A stretch of 64,000 bases of DNA from Phycicoccus jejuensis (GTDB lineage Bacteria > Actinomycetota > Actinomycetes > Actinomycetales > Dermatophilaceae), in assembly GCF_000720925.1 (NCBI RefSeq), contig NZ_JOEE01000003.1:395480-459479 (forward strand). Direction: 5' to 3'. The position numbers were made by a program, and so were the translations under genes. The notes under the pieces were generated by a model, which searched no databases, had not been told where the DNA came from, and saw nothing but the letters and a program-made list of their open reading frames with translations. The stretch's first letter is position 1. Each line of letters starts with the position of its first letter. Positions 25,932 through 33,046 of this stretch are shown piece by piece.

Positions 25932-26591
25932 ATGCCCGACGTCACCCTCGTCCTCGCCTCCGCCAGCCCTGCCCGCCTCGCGACCCTGCGGTCGGCCGGC
26001 GTCGAGCCCGTCGTCCGGGTCTCCGACGTCGACGAGCCCGGTGCGGTCGCCGCGGCCGAGCAGGAGCACGGCACCCTCGCGGCCGAGGACGTCACCCTGC
26101 TCCTCGCCCGCGCCAAGGCCGAGGACGTCGTCGCGAGCCTCGAGGAGTCCGGCGAGGACCTCCAGGTCGAGCTCGTCCTCGGTTGCGACTCGATGCTCGA
26201 GCTCGACGGAGAGGTGCACGGCAAGCCGGCCGACGCCGCCGAGGCCATCGAGCGCTGGCGCCGGATGCGCGGGCGCTCCGGGGTCCTGCACACCGGCCAC
26301 TGGCTCGTCGACCTGCGCGACACGGGTGACGGAGGCACCGGCGGCCAGCTCGGCGGCACGGCGAGCACGACCGTGTACTTCGCCGACCTCTCCGACGCCG
26401 AGATCGACGACTACGTCGCGACCGGCGAGCCGCTGCGGGTCGCGGGTGCCTTCACCCTCGACGGCCTCGGCGGGCCGTACGTCGCCGGCATCGAGGGCGA
26501 TCCCGGCACCGTCGTCGGCGTCTCCCTGCCGCTGCTGCGCGAGCTCGTCGGCGAGCTGGGCCTCGCCTGGCACGACCTGCGCACCCGCTGA
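25932..26591 (+). CDS. maf: Maf-like nucleoside triphosphate pyrophosphatase
   Basis: 219-residue Maf protein, hydrolysing non-canonical or pyrimidine NTPs to NMP. Seen: LVLASASPARLATLRSAGVEP at the start, VLGCDSMLELDGEVHGKP, MRGRSGVLHTGHWLV, and YVATGEPLRVAGAFTLDGLGGPYVAGIEGDP. The SxSPRR motif is SASPARL here. ATG 25932 follows TACCGT (25919-25924) by 7 nt. Often adjacent to carboxylase epsilon genes in actinobacteria, but here it is separate. Confidence 0.93.
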   Translation: MPDVTLVLASASPARLATLRSAGVEPVVRVSDVDEPGAVAAAEQEHGTLAAEDVTLLLARAKAEDVVASLEESGEDLQVELVLGCDSMLELDGEVHGKPADAAEAIERWRRMRGRSGVLHTGHWLVDLRDTGDGGTGGQLGGTASTTVYFADLSDAEIDDYVATGEPLRVAGAFTLDGLGGPYVAGIEGDPGTVVGVSLPLLRELVGELGLAWHDLRTR

Positions 26592-26635
26592 CCCACCTCT
26601 CCCCCCGCACGCTCGCGGGCTACGAGTGCTTGCCA

Positions 26636-26673
26636 GAAAGTACTTGACGTATTGGAAAGTACTTTCGTAGTGT
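26636..26673 (+). promoter_or_regulatory. Promoter with two AAAGTACTT operator boxes
   Basis: TTGACG (26644-26649) and TAGTGT (26668-26673) with an 18-bp spacer form one of the best promoters in the window. GAAAGTACTT (26636-26645) and the perfect palindrome GAAAGTACTTTC (26655-26666) overlap the minus-35 and the spacer, 19 bp apart. The operon ends in a winged-helix regulator, the natural candidate for binding these boxes. Confidence 0.75.
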
Positions 26674-26707
26674 GATGCTCATGCACACGACACGGGAGGG
26701 ATCCACG

Positions 26708-27169
26708 ATGAACGACCTGACGCCCCAGCAGGCCCGCGAGCGGCTCGCCCACGCCGAGGCCGCCACCGGCCGTCGCGACGCCGAGCGCCGCGTCCACGCC
26801 TGGGCCACCGCCGGCTTCGGCGCCGCGATGGGCGCCTACCTGTCGCTCTCGCGGGCCACCGACGACACGCCCTTCGAGCAGCCCGTGCTCGTCGCCTACA
26901 CGCTGGCGATCGTCGGCCTGGCCACGTGGCAGACCCGCGCCTCGCGGGCCTGGCCCCGGCACGCCCGACGGGCCGGGTACGTCGGCCTCGGCGTCACCTT
27001 CGGGCTGTTCCTCGTCGCCGTCATCGGTCTCAACATCCGCGAGGCGGAGCAGAAGATGGACGGCCTGGCACCGTCGGAGAACCCGTGGCTGCTCGCGCTC
27101 GCCGGGGTCGTCGTCGCGGCCCCGATGCTCCTCGCGGCGGTGCGCATCCGCCGCGGTGACCCGCGGTGA
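26708..27169 (+). CDS. Small membrane protein of a self-regulated pair
   Basis: 153 residues: a polar N-terminus (TPQQARERLAHAEAATGRRDAERRVHA), four hydrophobic segments (two before and two after a basic TRASRAWPRHARRAG stretch). No family recognised with confidence. ATG 26708 is chosen for the GGGAGGG upstream; an in-frame ATG at 26681 lies 7 nt after the minus-10 and could serve a leaderless form nine residues longer. Its stop overlaps the regulator start (GTGA). Similar membrane/wHTH pairs occur in actinobacteria; function unknown. Confidence 0.75.
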   Translation: MNDLTPQQARERLAHAEAATGRRDAERRVHAWATAGFGAAMGAYLSLSRATDDTPFEQPVLVAYTLAIVGLATWQTRASRAWPRHARRAGYVGLGVTFGLFLVAVIGLNIREAEQKMDGLAPSENPWLLALAGVVVAAPMLLAAVRIRRGDPR

Positions 27170-27483
27170 GCGCCGACGGCACCACCCGGCCCCCGCACGC
27201 GCGGCACCGCCTCGACGACGTCCTGCACGCCCCGGTGCGCTTCAGCATCGCCGCCACGCTCGCCGGTGTCGACGAGGCCGAGTTCGCCCTCGTGCGCGAC
27301 GAGGTGGAGGTGTCGGACTCGGTGCTCTCCAAGCAGGTCTCGGCGCTCGAGCAGGCCGGCTACGTCAAGGTCCGCAAGGGCTACGTCGGCAAGCGGCCGC
27401 GGACCTGGCTGTCGCTCACGCGGGCCGGCCGCGACGCGTGGCAGGCCCACCTCGCGGCGCTGCGCGACATCGCCGGCGCCTGA
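27166..27483 (+). CDS. Winged-helix transcriptional regulator (HTH_34/MarR-like)
   Basis: 105 residues consisting of one winged-helix domain: LDDVLHAPVRFSIAATLAGVDEAEFALVRDEVEVSDSVLSKQVSALEQAGYVKVRKGYVGKRPRTWLSLTRAGR. This is the short MarR-like type that works as a dimer on palindromes. GTG 27166 overlaps the membrane-protein stop by four bases. The GAAAGTACTTTC boxes upstream of the operon are the likely target, making the operon self-repressed. Confidence 0.88.
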   Translation: MSADGTTRPPHARHRLDDVLHAPVRFSIAATLAGVDEAEFALVRDEVEVSDSVLSKQVSALEQAGYVKVRKGYVGKRPRTWLSLTRAGRDAWQAHLAALRDIAGA

Positions 27484-27510
27484 GCACGCCGCCCGACCCC
27501 GACGCGAGAA

Positions 27511-27578
27511 CCCGTCGAGTGAACAGAACACGCCGTGCGAGCGACCGCGCACGCGGCGTGTTCTGTTCACTCGACGGG
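27511..27578. terminator. Long inverted repeat between convergent genes (copy 1 of a family)
   Basis: 25-bp perfect arms at 27511-27535 and 27554-27578, containing GTCGAGTGAACAGAACACGC and its complement, with further GTGCG/CGCAC pairing inside. It lies between a rightward and a leftward gene. No U-tract. The same 25-bp arms recur at 43217-43284. Bidirectional terminator is inference. Confidence 0.75.
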
Positions 27579-27601
27579 TGGGCGCCGAGGACCGGACGAG
27601 G

Positions 27602-29170
27602 TCAGACCGGGGGGACGTCGCGGCGCTTGGTCGAGAAGTGCCGGTCGCGGCGGGCGGCGTAGCGCAGCCGGTGCAGCAGCTCGGCCCGCAGCTCGTCGGC
27701 CTCCACCACCTGGTCGACGACGAGGTCGGCCGCGAGCCGCTCGAGGTCGACGTCCTCGAGGTACTCGGCCCGCCGCGCCTCGACGAACGCGTCGCGCGCC
27801 TCGGCCCCCTCGGCGGCCTCGATCTCGGCGATCTTGTTGGCGTACACCGCGTTGACGGCGGCTTCGGGCCCCATGACGGCGATGCGCGCCGTCGGCAACG
27901 CGATCGTCGCGTCGGGGCCGAAGCCCGGCCCGCCCATCGCGTAGAGCCCTGCGCCGTAAGCCTTGCGGACGACGACGCAGAACTGCGGCACGGTCGCGGA
28001 GGCGACGGCCGAGACCATCTTCGCGCCGTGCCGGATGATGCCGCCGCGCTCGACCTCGGAGCCGATCATGAAGCCGGGGACGTCGGCGAGGTAGACGAGC
28101 GGGATCGAGAACGCGTCACACAGCCAGATGAACCGGGCAGCCTTGTCGGCGGAGTCGGTGAACAGCACGCCGCCCTTGACGGCCGAGTTGTTGGCGACGA
28201 TGCCGACCGACTCCCCCGCCATCCGGCCGAAGCCGACGACGAGCTCGGGGGCGAAGAGCGGCTTGATCTCGAAGAAGCTGTCGTCGTCGACGAGGCCGTC
28301 GATCAGCTCGTGGACGTCGAACGGCTGGCTCTCGCGCTCGGGCACGCTGGCCTGCGTCAGCGGCGCGGTCGGCTCCTCCGCGTGGTAGCTCGGCGTGGGG
28401 ACGCGCCACGAGTCGGGCACGTACGAGAAGTACAGGCGTGCGAGCTCGATGGCCTCGGTGTCGTCGGCGGCGAGCAGGTCGCCGACGCCCGAGACGGTGC
28501 AGTGCATCCGGGCGCCGCCCATCTCCTCGAGCGACACCTTCTCGCCGACGACCATCTCGGCCATCCGCGGGCTGCCGAGGTACATCGAGGCGTTGCCCTC
28601 GACCATGATGATGACGTCGCAGAAGCTCGGGATGTACGCGCCGCCGGCGGCCGACGGGCCGAAGAGGCAGCAGATCTGCGGGACCTTGCCCGAGAGCGCG
28701 ACCTGGTGGTGGAAGATCCGCCCCGCCCCGCGCCGGCCGGGGAACATCTCGACCTGGTCGGTGATCCGGGCGCCCGCGGAGTCGACGAGCCAGAAGACCG
28801 GCAGCTCCTCGCGCAGGGCGGTCTCGGTGGCGCGCACGATCTTCTCGACCGTGCGGGCACCCCACGACCCCGCCTTGACGGTCGGGTCGTTGGCGATGAC
28901 GACGACGGGCCGGTCCTCGACCGTGCCGCGCCCGGTGACCACGCCGTCGGCGGGCAGCCCGGCCGCGCGCGAGTTGGCGTAGCGGCCGTCCTCGACGAAC
29001 GAGCCCTCGTCGAGCAGCAGCGCGATGCGGTCGCGGACGTAGAGCTTGCCCTGGGCGGCGAGCTTGGCCGCCGCCTTCTCCGTCGGCGCGGCCGAGGCCG
29101 CGTGGGCGGCCTGCAGCCGGGCGCGGACGTCGGCGACGCGGGCGTCGGTGGTCACGGGGTCGGTGCTCAT
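27602..29170 (-). CDS. Acyl-CoA carboxyltransferase (methylcrotonyl/geranyl-CoA carboxylase beta-like)
   Basis: 522-residue carboxyltransferase of the MCC-beta branch: [113 protein letters not shown] and RKAYGAGLYAMGGPGFGPDA. The double-Gly oxyanion loops are intact. ATG 29170 overlaps the upstream acyl-CoA dehydrogenase stop (ATGA). Its biotin-carrying alpha partner is not adjacent; the alpha subunit at 41386 or another must serve. Probably branched-chain acyl or terpenoid breakdown, given the LiuR-like regulator. Confidence 0.88.
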   Translation of the reverse strand: MSTDPVTTDARVADVRARLQAAHAASAAPTEKAAAKLAAQGKLYVRDRIALLLDEGSFVEDGRYANSRAAGLPADGVVTGRGTVEDRPVVVIANDPTVKAGSWGARTVEKIVRATETALREELPVFWLVDSAGARITDQVEMFPGRRGAGRIFHHQVALSGKVPQICCLFGPSAAGGAYIPSFCDVIIMVEGNASMYLGSPRMAEMVVGEKVSLEEMGGARMHCTVSGVGDLLAADDTEAIELARLYFSYVPDSWRVPTPSYHAEEPTAPLTQASVPERESQPFDVHELIDGLVDDDSFFEIKPLFAPELVVGFGRMAGESVGIVANNSAVKGGVLFTDSADKAARFIWLCDAFSIPLVYLADVPGFMIGSEVERGGIIRHGAKMVSAVASATVPQFCVVVRKAYGAGLYAMGGPGFGPDATIALPTARIAVMGPEAAVNAVYANKIAEIEAAEGAEARDAFVEARRAEYLEDVDLERLAADLVVDQVVEADELRAELLHRLRYAARRDRHFSTKRRDVPPV

Positions 29171-30354
29171 GCCGGGAGGCCGAGGCCCTTCGCGAGGACC
29201 ATCCGCTGGACCTCGGAGGTGCCCTCGCCGATCTCGAGGATCTTCGCGTCGCGGTAGAAGCGCGCCACCGGGTACTCCTCCATGAAGCCGTTGCCGCCGA
29301 AGACCTGGGTCGCGATGCGGGTCGCGGTGACCGCGGCCTCGGAGGTGTAGAGCTTCGCCTTCGCGGCGGCCTGCTTGACCTCCTCGACCGAGCGGCGGCC
29401 GGCCTCGTGCTCGTCCTTGAGCCAGGCGGCGCGGTAGGTGAGCAGGCGGGCGGCGTCCTCCATGACGGCGAGGTCGGCGACGGGGAAGGCCACGCCCTGG
29501 TTGACGCCGATCGGGCGACCGAAGGCGGTGCGGGACTTCGCGTACGCCGCGGCCTCCTCCCGCATCCGCGTGATGAGGCCGAGCGCGAGCGCGCTGATCG
29601 CGATGCGCCCGTCGTCGAGGGTCTTGAGGAACTGGTGGAAACCACGTCCGCGCTCGCCGAGGAGGTTCGCCTCCGGGACGCGGCACCCGGCGAACGAGAG
29701 GCCGTGGGTGTCGGAGATGTTCCAGCCCATCTTCTGGTAGGCCGGCTCGACGGTGAACCCGGTTGTGCCGGAGGGGATCATGATGGCGCTGATCTCGGGG
29801 CGGCCGTTCTCGAGCGTGCCGGTGCGCGCCGTGACCGTGACGACCGAGGTGATGTCGGTGCCGGAGTTCGTGATGAACGCCTTCGCCCCGTCGACGACCC
29901 ACTCGCCGCCGTCGAGCACCGCCTTGGTGCGGGTGGCGCCGGCGTCCGACCCGGCGTCCGGCTCGGTGAGGCCGAAGCCGGCGAGCGCGCGGCCGGCGAC
30001 GAGGTCGGGCAGGAAGCGCTCCTTCTGCTCCTCGCTGCCGTACGTGAGGATCGGGTTGATGCCGAGGCCGACCCCGGCCGAGAGCGTGATGCCGATCGAC
30101 TGGTCGACCCGGCCGAGCTCCTCGATGGCGATGCACAGGCTCGTGAACGCCCCGCCGTCGGCGTCCTCGAGCGACCCGCCGAACGCCTCGGGGACGACGA
30201 GCCCGAAGAGCCCGAGCTCCCCCATGCGCGGCACGAGGTCGGCCGGGAAGTGGTGGTCGCGGTCCCACTGCGCGACGTGCGGCTCGACGGCGTCGGTCGC
30301 GAACTCGCGGACGACCGCCCGGAAGTCCTCGTGGTCCTTGCTGAGCTCGTACAT
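29167..30354 (-). CDS. Acyl-CoA dehydrogenase of the carboxylase operon
   Basis: 395-residue FAD dehydrogenase, first gene of a two-gene operon with the carboxyltransferase. Seen: LTEPDAGSDAGATRTKA, GAKAFITNSGTDI, GFTVEPAYQKMGWNISDTHGLSF, QVFGGNGFMEEYPVARFYRDAKILEIGEGTSEVQR. The residue before GTSEVQR is Glu (about 377), the catalytic base position of short/medium-chain enzymes; isovaleryl-CoA dehydrogenases normally lack it there and use another Glu. So a straight isovaleryl-CoA dehydrogenase call is doubtful. ATG 30354 with GAAGGGG upstream. Divergent from a MerR regulator with a perfect palindrome between. Confidence 0.9.
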   Translation of the reverse strand: MYELSKDHEDFRAVVREFATDAVEPHVAQWDRDHHFPADLVPRMGELGLFGLVVPEAFGGSLEDADGGAFTSLCIAIEELGRVDQSIGITLSAGVGLGINPILTYGSEEQKERFLPDLVAGRALAGFGLTEPDAGSDAGATRTKAVLDGGEWVVDGAKAFITNSGTDITSVVTVTARTGTLENGRPEISAIMIPSGTTGFTVEPAYQKMGWNISDTHGLSFAGCRVPEANLLGERGRGFHQFLKTLDDGRIAISALALGLITRMREEAAAYAKSRTAFGRPIGVNQGVAFPVADLAVMEDAARLLTYRAAWLKDEHEAGRRSVEEVKQAAAKAKLYTSEAAVTATRIATQVFGGNGFMEEYPVARFYRDAKILEIGEGTSEVQRMVLAKGLGLPA

Positions 30355-30420
30355 GGGCGCCCCTTCGCGCTCGAGGTGCGCGGCCCCGGGTCACGGCGGC
30401 CGGCGGTGGTCACGTTCTTG

Positions 30421-30436
30421 ACGTTGACGTCAACGT
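30421..30436. promoter_or_regulatory. Perfect palindromic operator of the MerR (LiuR-like) regulator
   Basis: ACGTTGACGTCAACGT is a 16-bp perfect palindrome in the divergent region, lying between TTGACG (30418-30423) and AATACT (30442-30447), which are 18 bp apart and point to the MerR gene. MerR proteins typically bind between minus-35 and minus-10. LiuR sites in proteobacteria have a similar ACGT-rich palindromic form. Confidence 0.75.
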
Positions 30437-30454
30437 AAAGCAATACTCACCCCC

Positions 30455-30898
30455 GTGACAAGCCAGCGCACCTCCCCCGGCACGACGGACGTCCTGCCCG
30501 ACGAGGTCGACCCGGCGTCCGACGCCATGACGTGGACGATCGCCGAGGTCGCCGACGAGTTCGGCGTGACCCACCGCACGGTGCGCCACTACGAGGACCT
30601 CGGCCTCATCTCACCGGAGCGCCGCGGCACCACGCGCGTCTACCACCGGCGCGACCGCACCCGCCTCGGGCTCGTCCTGCGCGGCAAGCGCCTCGGGTTC
30701 CCGCTCGAGGAGATCCGCACGATCATCGACCTCTACGACGCACCGCGCGGCCGGCGCAGCCAGCTCGAGTACGTCCTCGCCCAGATCGACGAGCGCCGGG
30801 CCGACCTCGAGCAGCGCCGCCGCGACCTCGAGGCCGCGCTCGCCGAGCTCGACGGCTTCGAGCGCCGCTGCCGCGAGGACCTCGGCCGGATGCGCTGA
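30455..30898 (+). CDS. MerR-family regulator (LiuR-like)
   Basis: 147 residues. N-terminal MerR domain: WTIAEVADEFGVTHRTVRHYEDLGLISPERRGTTRVYHRRDRTRLGLVLRGKRLGFPLEEIRTIIDLYD, then a coiled coil (QLEYVLAQIDERRADLEQRRRDLEAALAELDGFERR). The alignment with LiuR, regulator of leucine/isovalerate breakdown, rests on the domain, the coiled coil and the divergent acyl-CoA dehydrogenase-carboxylase operon. No cysteine pair for metal binding. GTG 30455 follows AATACT by 7 nt. Confidence 0.88.
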   Translation: MTSQRTSPGTTDVLPDEVDPASDAMTWTIAEVADEFGVTHRTVRHYEDLGLISPERRGTTRVYHRRDRTRLGLVLRGKRLGFPLEEIRTIIDLYDAPRGRRSQLEYVLAQIDERRADLEQRRRDLEAALAELDGFERRCREDLGRMR

Positions 30899-30933
30899 GC
30901 CCGCGCACCCCGATTACCCGCCGGTGCTCCGGC

Positions 30934-31851
30934 TCAGCCCGCCAGGAAGGCGTCGACCTCGGCGCGCGTCGGGGCGGTGTCCGGGCCGCGCCTCGTGACC
31001 TTGAGGGCGGCCGCCGCGTTGGCACGCACGGCCGCGTCGACCCACGGGAGCCCGGCCGCGCGCTCGGCGAGCAGCACCCCGGTGTGGGTGTCGCCGGCGC
31101 CGTTGGTGTCGACCGGTCGCTGCGGGTGGCCCGGCAGCACGTCGACGCGCCCGTCCGCCCGCACGAGGCATCCGCGCGGGCCGTCACGGACGACGGTGAC
31201 GGCGTCCGGCCGCAGGATGCCGGCCACGACCTGCGCCGCCTCCTGCAGGCCGCGCAGCCCCGCGAGCGCCTCCGACTCCTCGGCGTTGCCCGTCCACACG
31301 GTCGTGCGCGCCAGCAGCGCGTCGCGGACGGCGGGGGGCACCTCGGCGAAGGCGGCGCCCGGGTCGAGGACGACCTGCACCCCGCCGTCGAGCGTGCCCA
31401 GCCACTCCATCAGCGGGTCGCGCGTGCGCCCGACGAGCGAGTAGCCGCTGACGCACACGAAGTCGCCCGCGACGGGGGCGCTCGTCGCCAGGGAGGCGAC
31501 CGTGATCTCGCGCTCGGCGCCCTGGGTCGTCACGAAGCTGCGCTCCGCGCTCGGCTCGACGAGGACGATGCAGACCCCCGTGTCCGAACCCTCGACCGGC
31601 GGGGCCGCCGCCTCCACGCCGTCCGCGGCGAGCGAGGCCCGCACGAGGTCGCCGTTCGGGCCGGTCCCGATCGCGCCGGCGTGGACGGCGCGCGCCCCCG
31701 AGCGGGCCGCCGCGAGCAGGATGGTCACGGCGCCCCCGGCGTAGCGCCGGTAGGAGCTGGCCATGACGTTGCCGCCGCCCCGCGGGAGGGACGGCACCTC
31801 CATCACGGCGTCGACGAGGGCCTGCGCGGTGTGGATGACCCGGGGCGGCAT
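30934..31851 (-). CDS. PfkB-family carbohydrate kinase
   Basis: 305-residue ribokinase-like kinase. Seen: GGGNVMASSYRRYAGGAVTILLAAARSGA (substrate loop), VSGYSLVG, VVLDPG, and VDTNGAGDTHTGVLLAE with the catalytic Asp and anion hole. ATG 31851 is preceded by TAGGGT (31863-31858 on this strand) with a 6-nt gap. It stands alone between a MerR gene and kynA, so no pathway can be given; sugar or nucleoside substrates are both possible. Confidence 0.88.
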   Translation of the reverse strand: MPPRVIHTAQALVDAVMEVPSLPRGGGNVMASSYRRYAGGAVTILLAAARSGARAVHAGAIGTGPNGDLVRASLAADGVEAAAPPVEGSDTGVCIVLVEPSAERSFVTTQGAEREITVASLATSAPVAGDFVCVSGYSLVGRTRDPLMEWLGTLDGGVQVVLDPGAAFAEVPPAVRDALLARTTVWTGNAEESEALAGLRGLQEAAQVVAGILRPDAVTVVRDGPRGCLVRADGRVDVLPGHPQRPVDTNGAGDTHTGVLLAERAAGLPWVDAAVRANAAAALKVTRRGPDTAPTRAEVDAFLAG

Positions 31852-31879
31852 GCCTCGACCCTAGTGAGACGCTCGCGGG

Positions 31880-32749
31880 TCAGCCGACCTGTGTGCGCAC
31901 CTCGTAGAGCTCGGGAAAGAACGTGAGGTCGAGCGCGCGGCGCAGGAAGTCGACGCCGCTCGACCCGCCCGTGCCCACCTTGTGGCCGATGGTGCGCGTG
32001 ACGACCTGGAGGTGGCGGAAGCGCCACTGCTGGAACAGGTCCTCGATGTCGACGAGCTCCTCGCAGGTCTCGTAGACGCCCCAGTGCTCGTCCGGGGCGG
32101 CATAGACCTCCGCGACGACGGCGACGAGGTCCGGGTCGAGCCGGTAGGGCGCGCGGACGTCACGGTGCAGGACCGCCTCCGGGACGGCGTACCCCCGGCG
32201 CGCGAGGAGGCGCAGGAACTCGTCGTAGAGCGTCGGCTCGGCGAGGAGCTCCCCGAGCAGGACGCTCGCCCGGGCGTCGTGCTCGAAGACGCGGAGCATG
32301 TCGGCGTTCTTGTTGCCGAGGAGGAACTCCACCGCCCGGTACTGGTCGCTCTGGAACCCCGAGCTCGTCGCGAGGAACGGGCGGATCTGCGCGTACTCGC
32401 TCGGCGTGAGGGTCGCGAGCACGTCCCACATCTCCACGAGCTGGCGCTGCACGTGCTTGACCCGCGCGAGCCGCTTGAGCGCCGGGGCGAGCTCGTCGGC
32501 GGCGAGCAGCGTTCGCGCGGAACGCAGCTCGTGCAGCAGGAGCTTGAGCCACAGCTCCGAGACCTGGTGCTGCACGATGAAGAGAAGCTCGTCGTGCTGG
32601 GGCGGCTCGCTGCGGGGGTGCTGCGCCGACAGCAGCGTGTCGAGGTCGAGGTAGGCGCCGTACGACATCGCGGTGCCGAAGTCCCGCGAGATGCCCTCCT
32701 CGAGTGCTCGCTGGGCCCGGTCGACCGCGTCGTCGCTCATGGCCGCCAT
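31880..32749 (-). CDS. kynA: Tryptophan 2,3-dioxygenase
   Basis: Heme enzyme opening the indole ring of L-tryptophan to N-formylkynurenine. 289 residues with family blocks SYGAYLDLDTLLSAQHP, DELLFIVQHQVSELWLKLLLHEL, SEYAQIRPFLATSSGFQSDQYRAVEFLLGNKN and WRFRHLQVVTRTIGHKVGTGGSSGVDFLRRAL, which includes the heme-ligand His. Two ATGs are possible, 32749 (MAAMSDD) and 32740; GGTGG upstream slightly favours 32749. No kynB, kynU or later pathway genes are nearby. The 5' flank holds a five-copy palindromic array. An in-frame upstream extension through that array exists but its repetitive translation is not part of the family. Confidence 0.93.
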   Translation of the reverse strand: MAAMSDDAVDRAQRALEEGISRDFGTAMSYGAYLDLDTLLSAQHPRSEPPQHDELLFIVQHQVSELWLKLLLHELRSARTLLAADELAPALKRLARVKHVQRQLVEMWDVLATLTPSEYAQIRPFLATSSGFQSDQYRAVEFLLGNKNADMLRVFEHDARASVLLGELLAEPTLYDEFLRLLARRGYAVPEAVLHRDVRAPYRLDPDLVAVVAEVYAAPDEHWGVYETCEELVDIEDLFQQWRFRHLQVVTRTIGHKVGTGGSSGVDFLRRALDLTFFPELYEVRTQVG

Positions 32750-32798
32750 CGTGCCACCGCGCGCCGCCGTCCCGCCGCAGCCCCGACCCTCCCGAACC

Positions 32799-33036
32799 GG
32801 ACCACGAAAAGCCCGCACGTGCGGGGTTGTCGATGCCCCCACGCCTCCCGGACCACGAAAAGCCCGCACGTGCGGGGTTGTCGCGCCCGAGTTCCGTGGC
32901 GGACCGCGGAAAGCCCGCACATGCGGGGTTGTCGATGCCCCCACGCCTCCCGGACCACGAAAACCCCGCACGTGCGGGGTTGTCGCGCCCGAGTTCCGTG
33001 CCGGACCACGAAAAGCCCGCACGTGCGGGGATGTCG
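32799..33036. repeat. Five-copy 51-bp palindromic tandem array upstream of kynA
   Basis: 34-bp repeats start at 32799, 32850, 32901, 32952 and 33003, exactly 51 bp apart, separated by 17-bp spacers. Each repeat centres on AGCCCGCACGTGCGGGGTT; in copy 4 AACCCCGCACGTGCGGGGTT is a perfect 20-bp palindrome. Spacers 1 and 3 are identical; spacers 2 and 4 differ at one position, so an older 102-bp unit was duplicated. Not CRISPR: spacers repeat and no cas genes are near. Confidence 0.95.
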
Positions 33037-33046
33037 CCCCGGGTGC

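Noticed and set aside
23853..26573. 906-residue minus-strand frame opposite TetR, antiporter and maf
   Set aside because: Composition is Glu/Asp/Arg/Gly-rich without motifs; the opposite strand encodes three recognisable families.
29167..30354. Firm annotation as isovaleryl-CoA dehydrogenase
   Set aside because: The Glu in IGEGTSEVQR is not expected in that enzyme, so only acyl-CoA dehydrogenase is supported.
32750..33022. N-terminal extension of tryptophan dioxygenase through the 51-bp array
   Set aside because: The frame stays open because 51 is a multiple of three; the translation is a 17-residue low-complexity repeat not seen in the family, and the family length is met from 32749.
32799..33036. 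CRISPR array
   Set aside because: Repeats are regular, but the 17-bp spacers are themselves repeated in an A-B-A-B pattern, are too short, and no cas genes are present.
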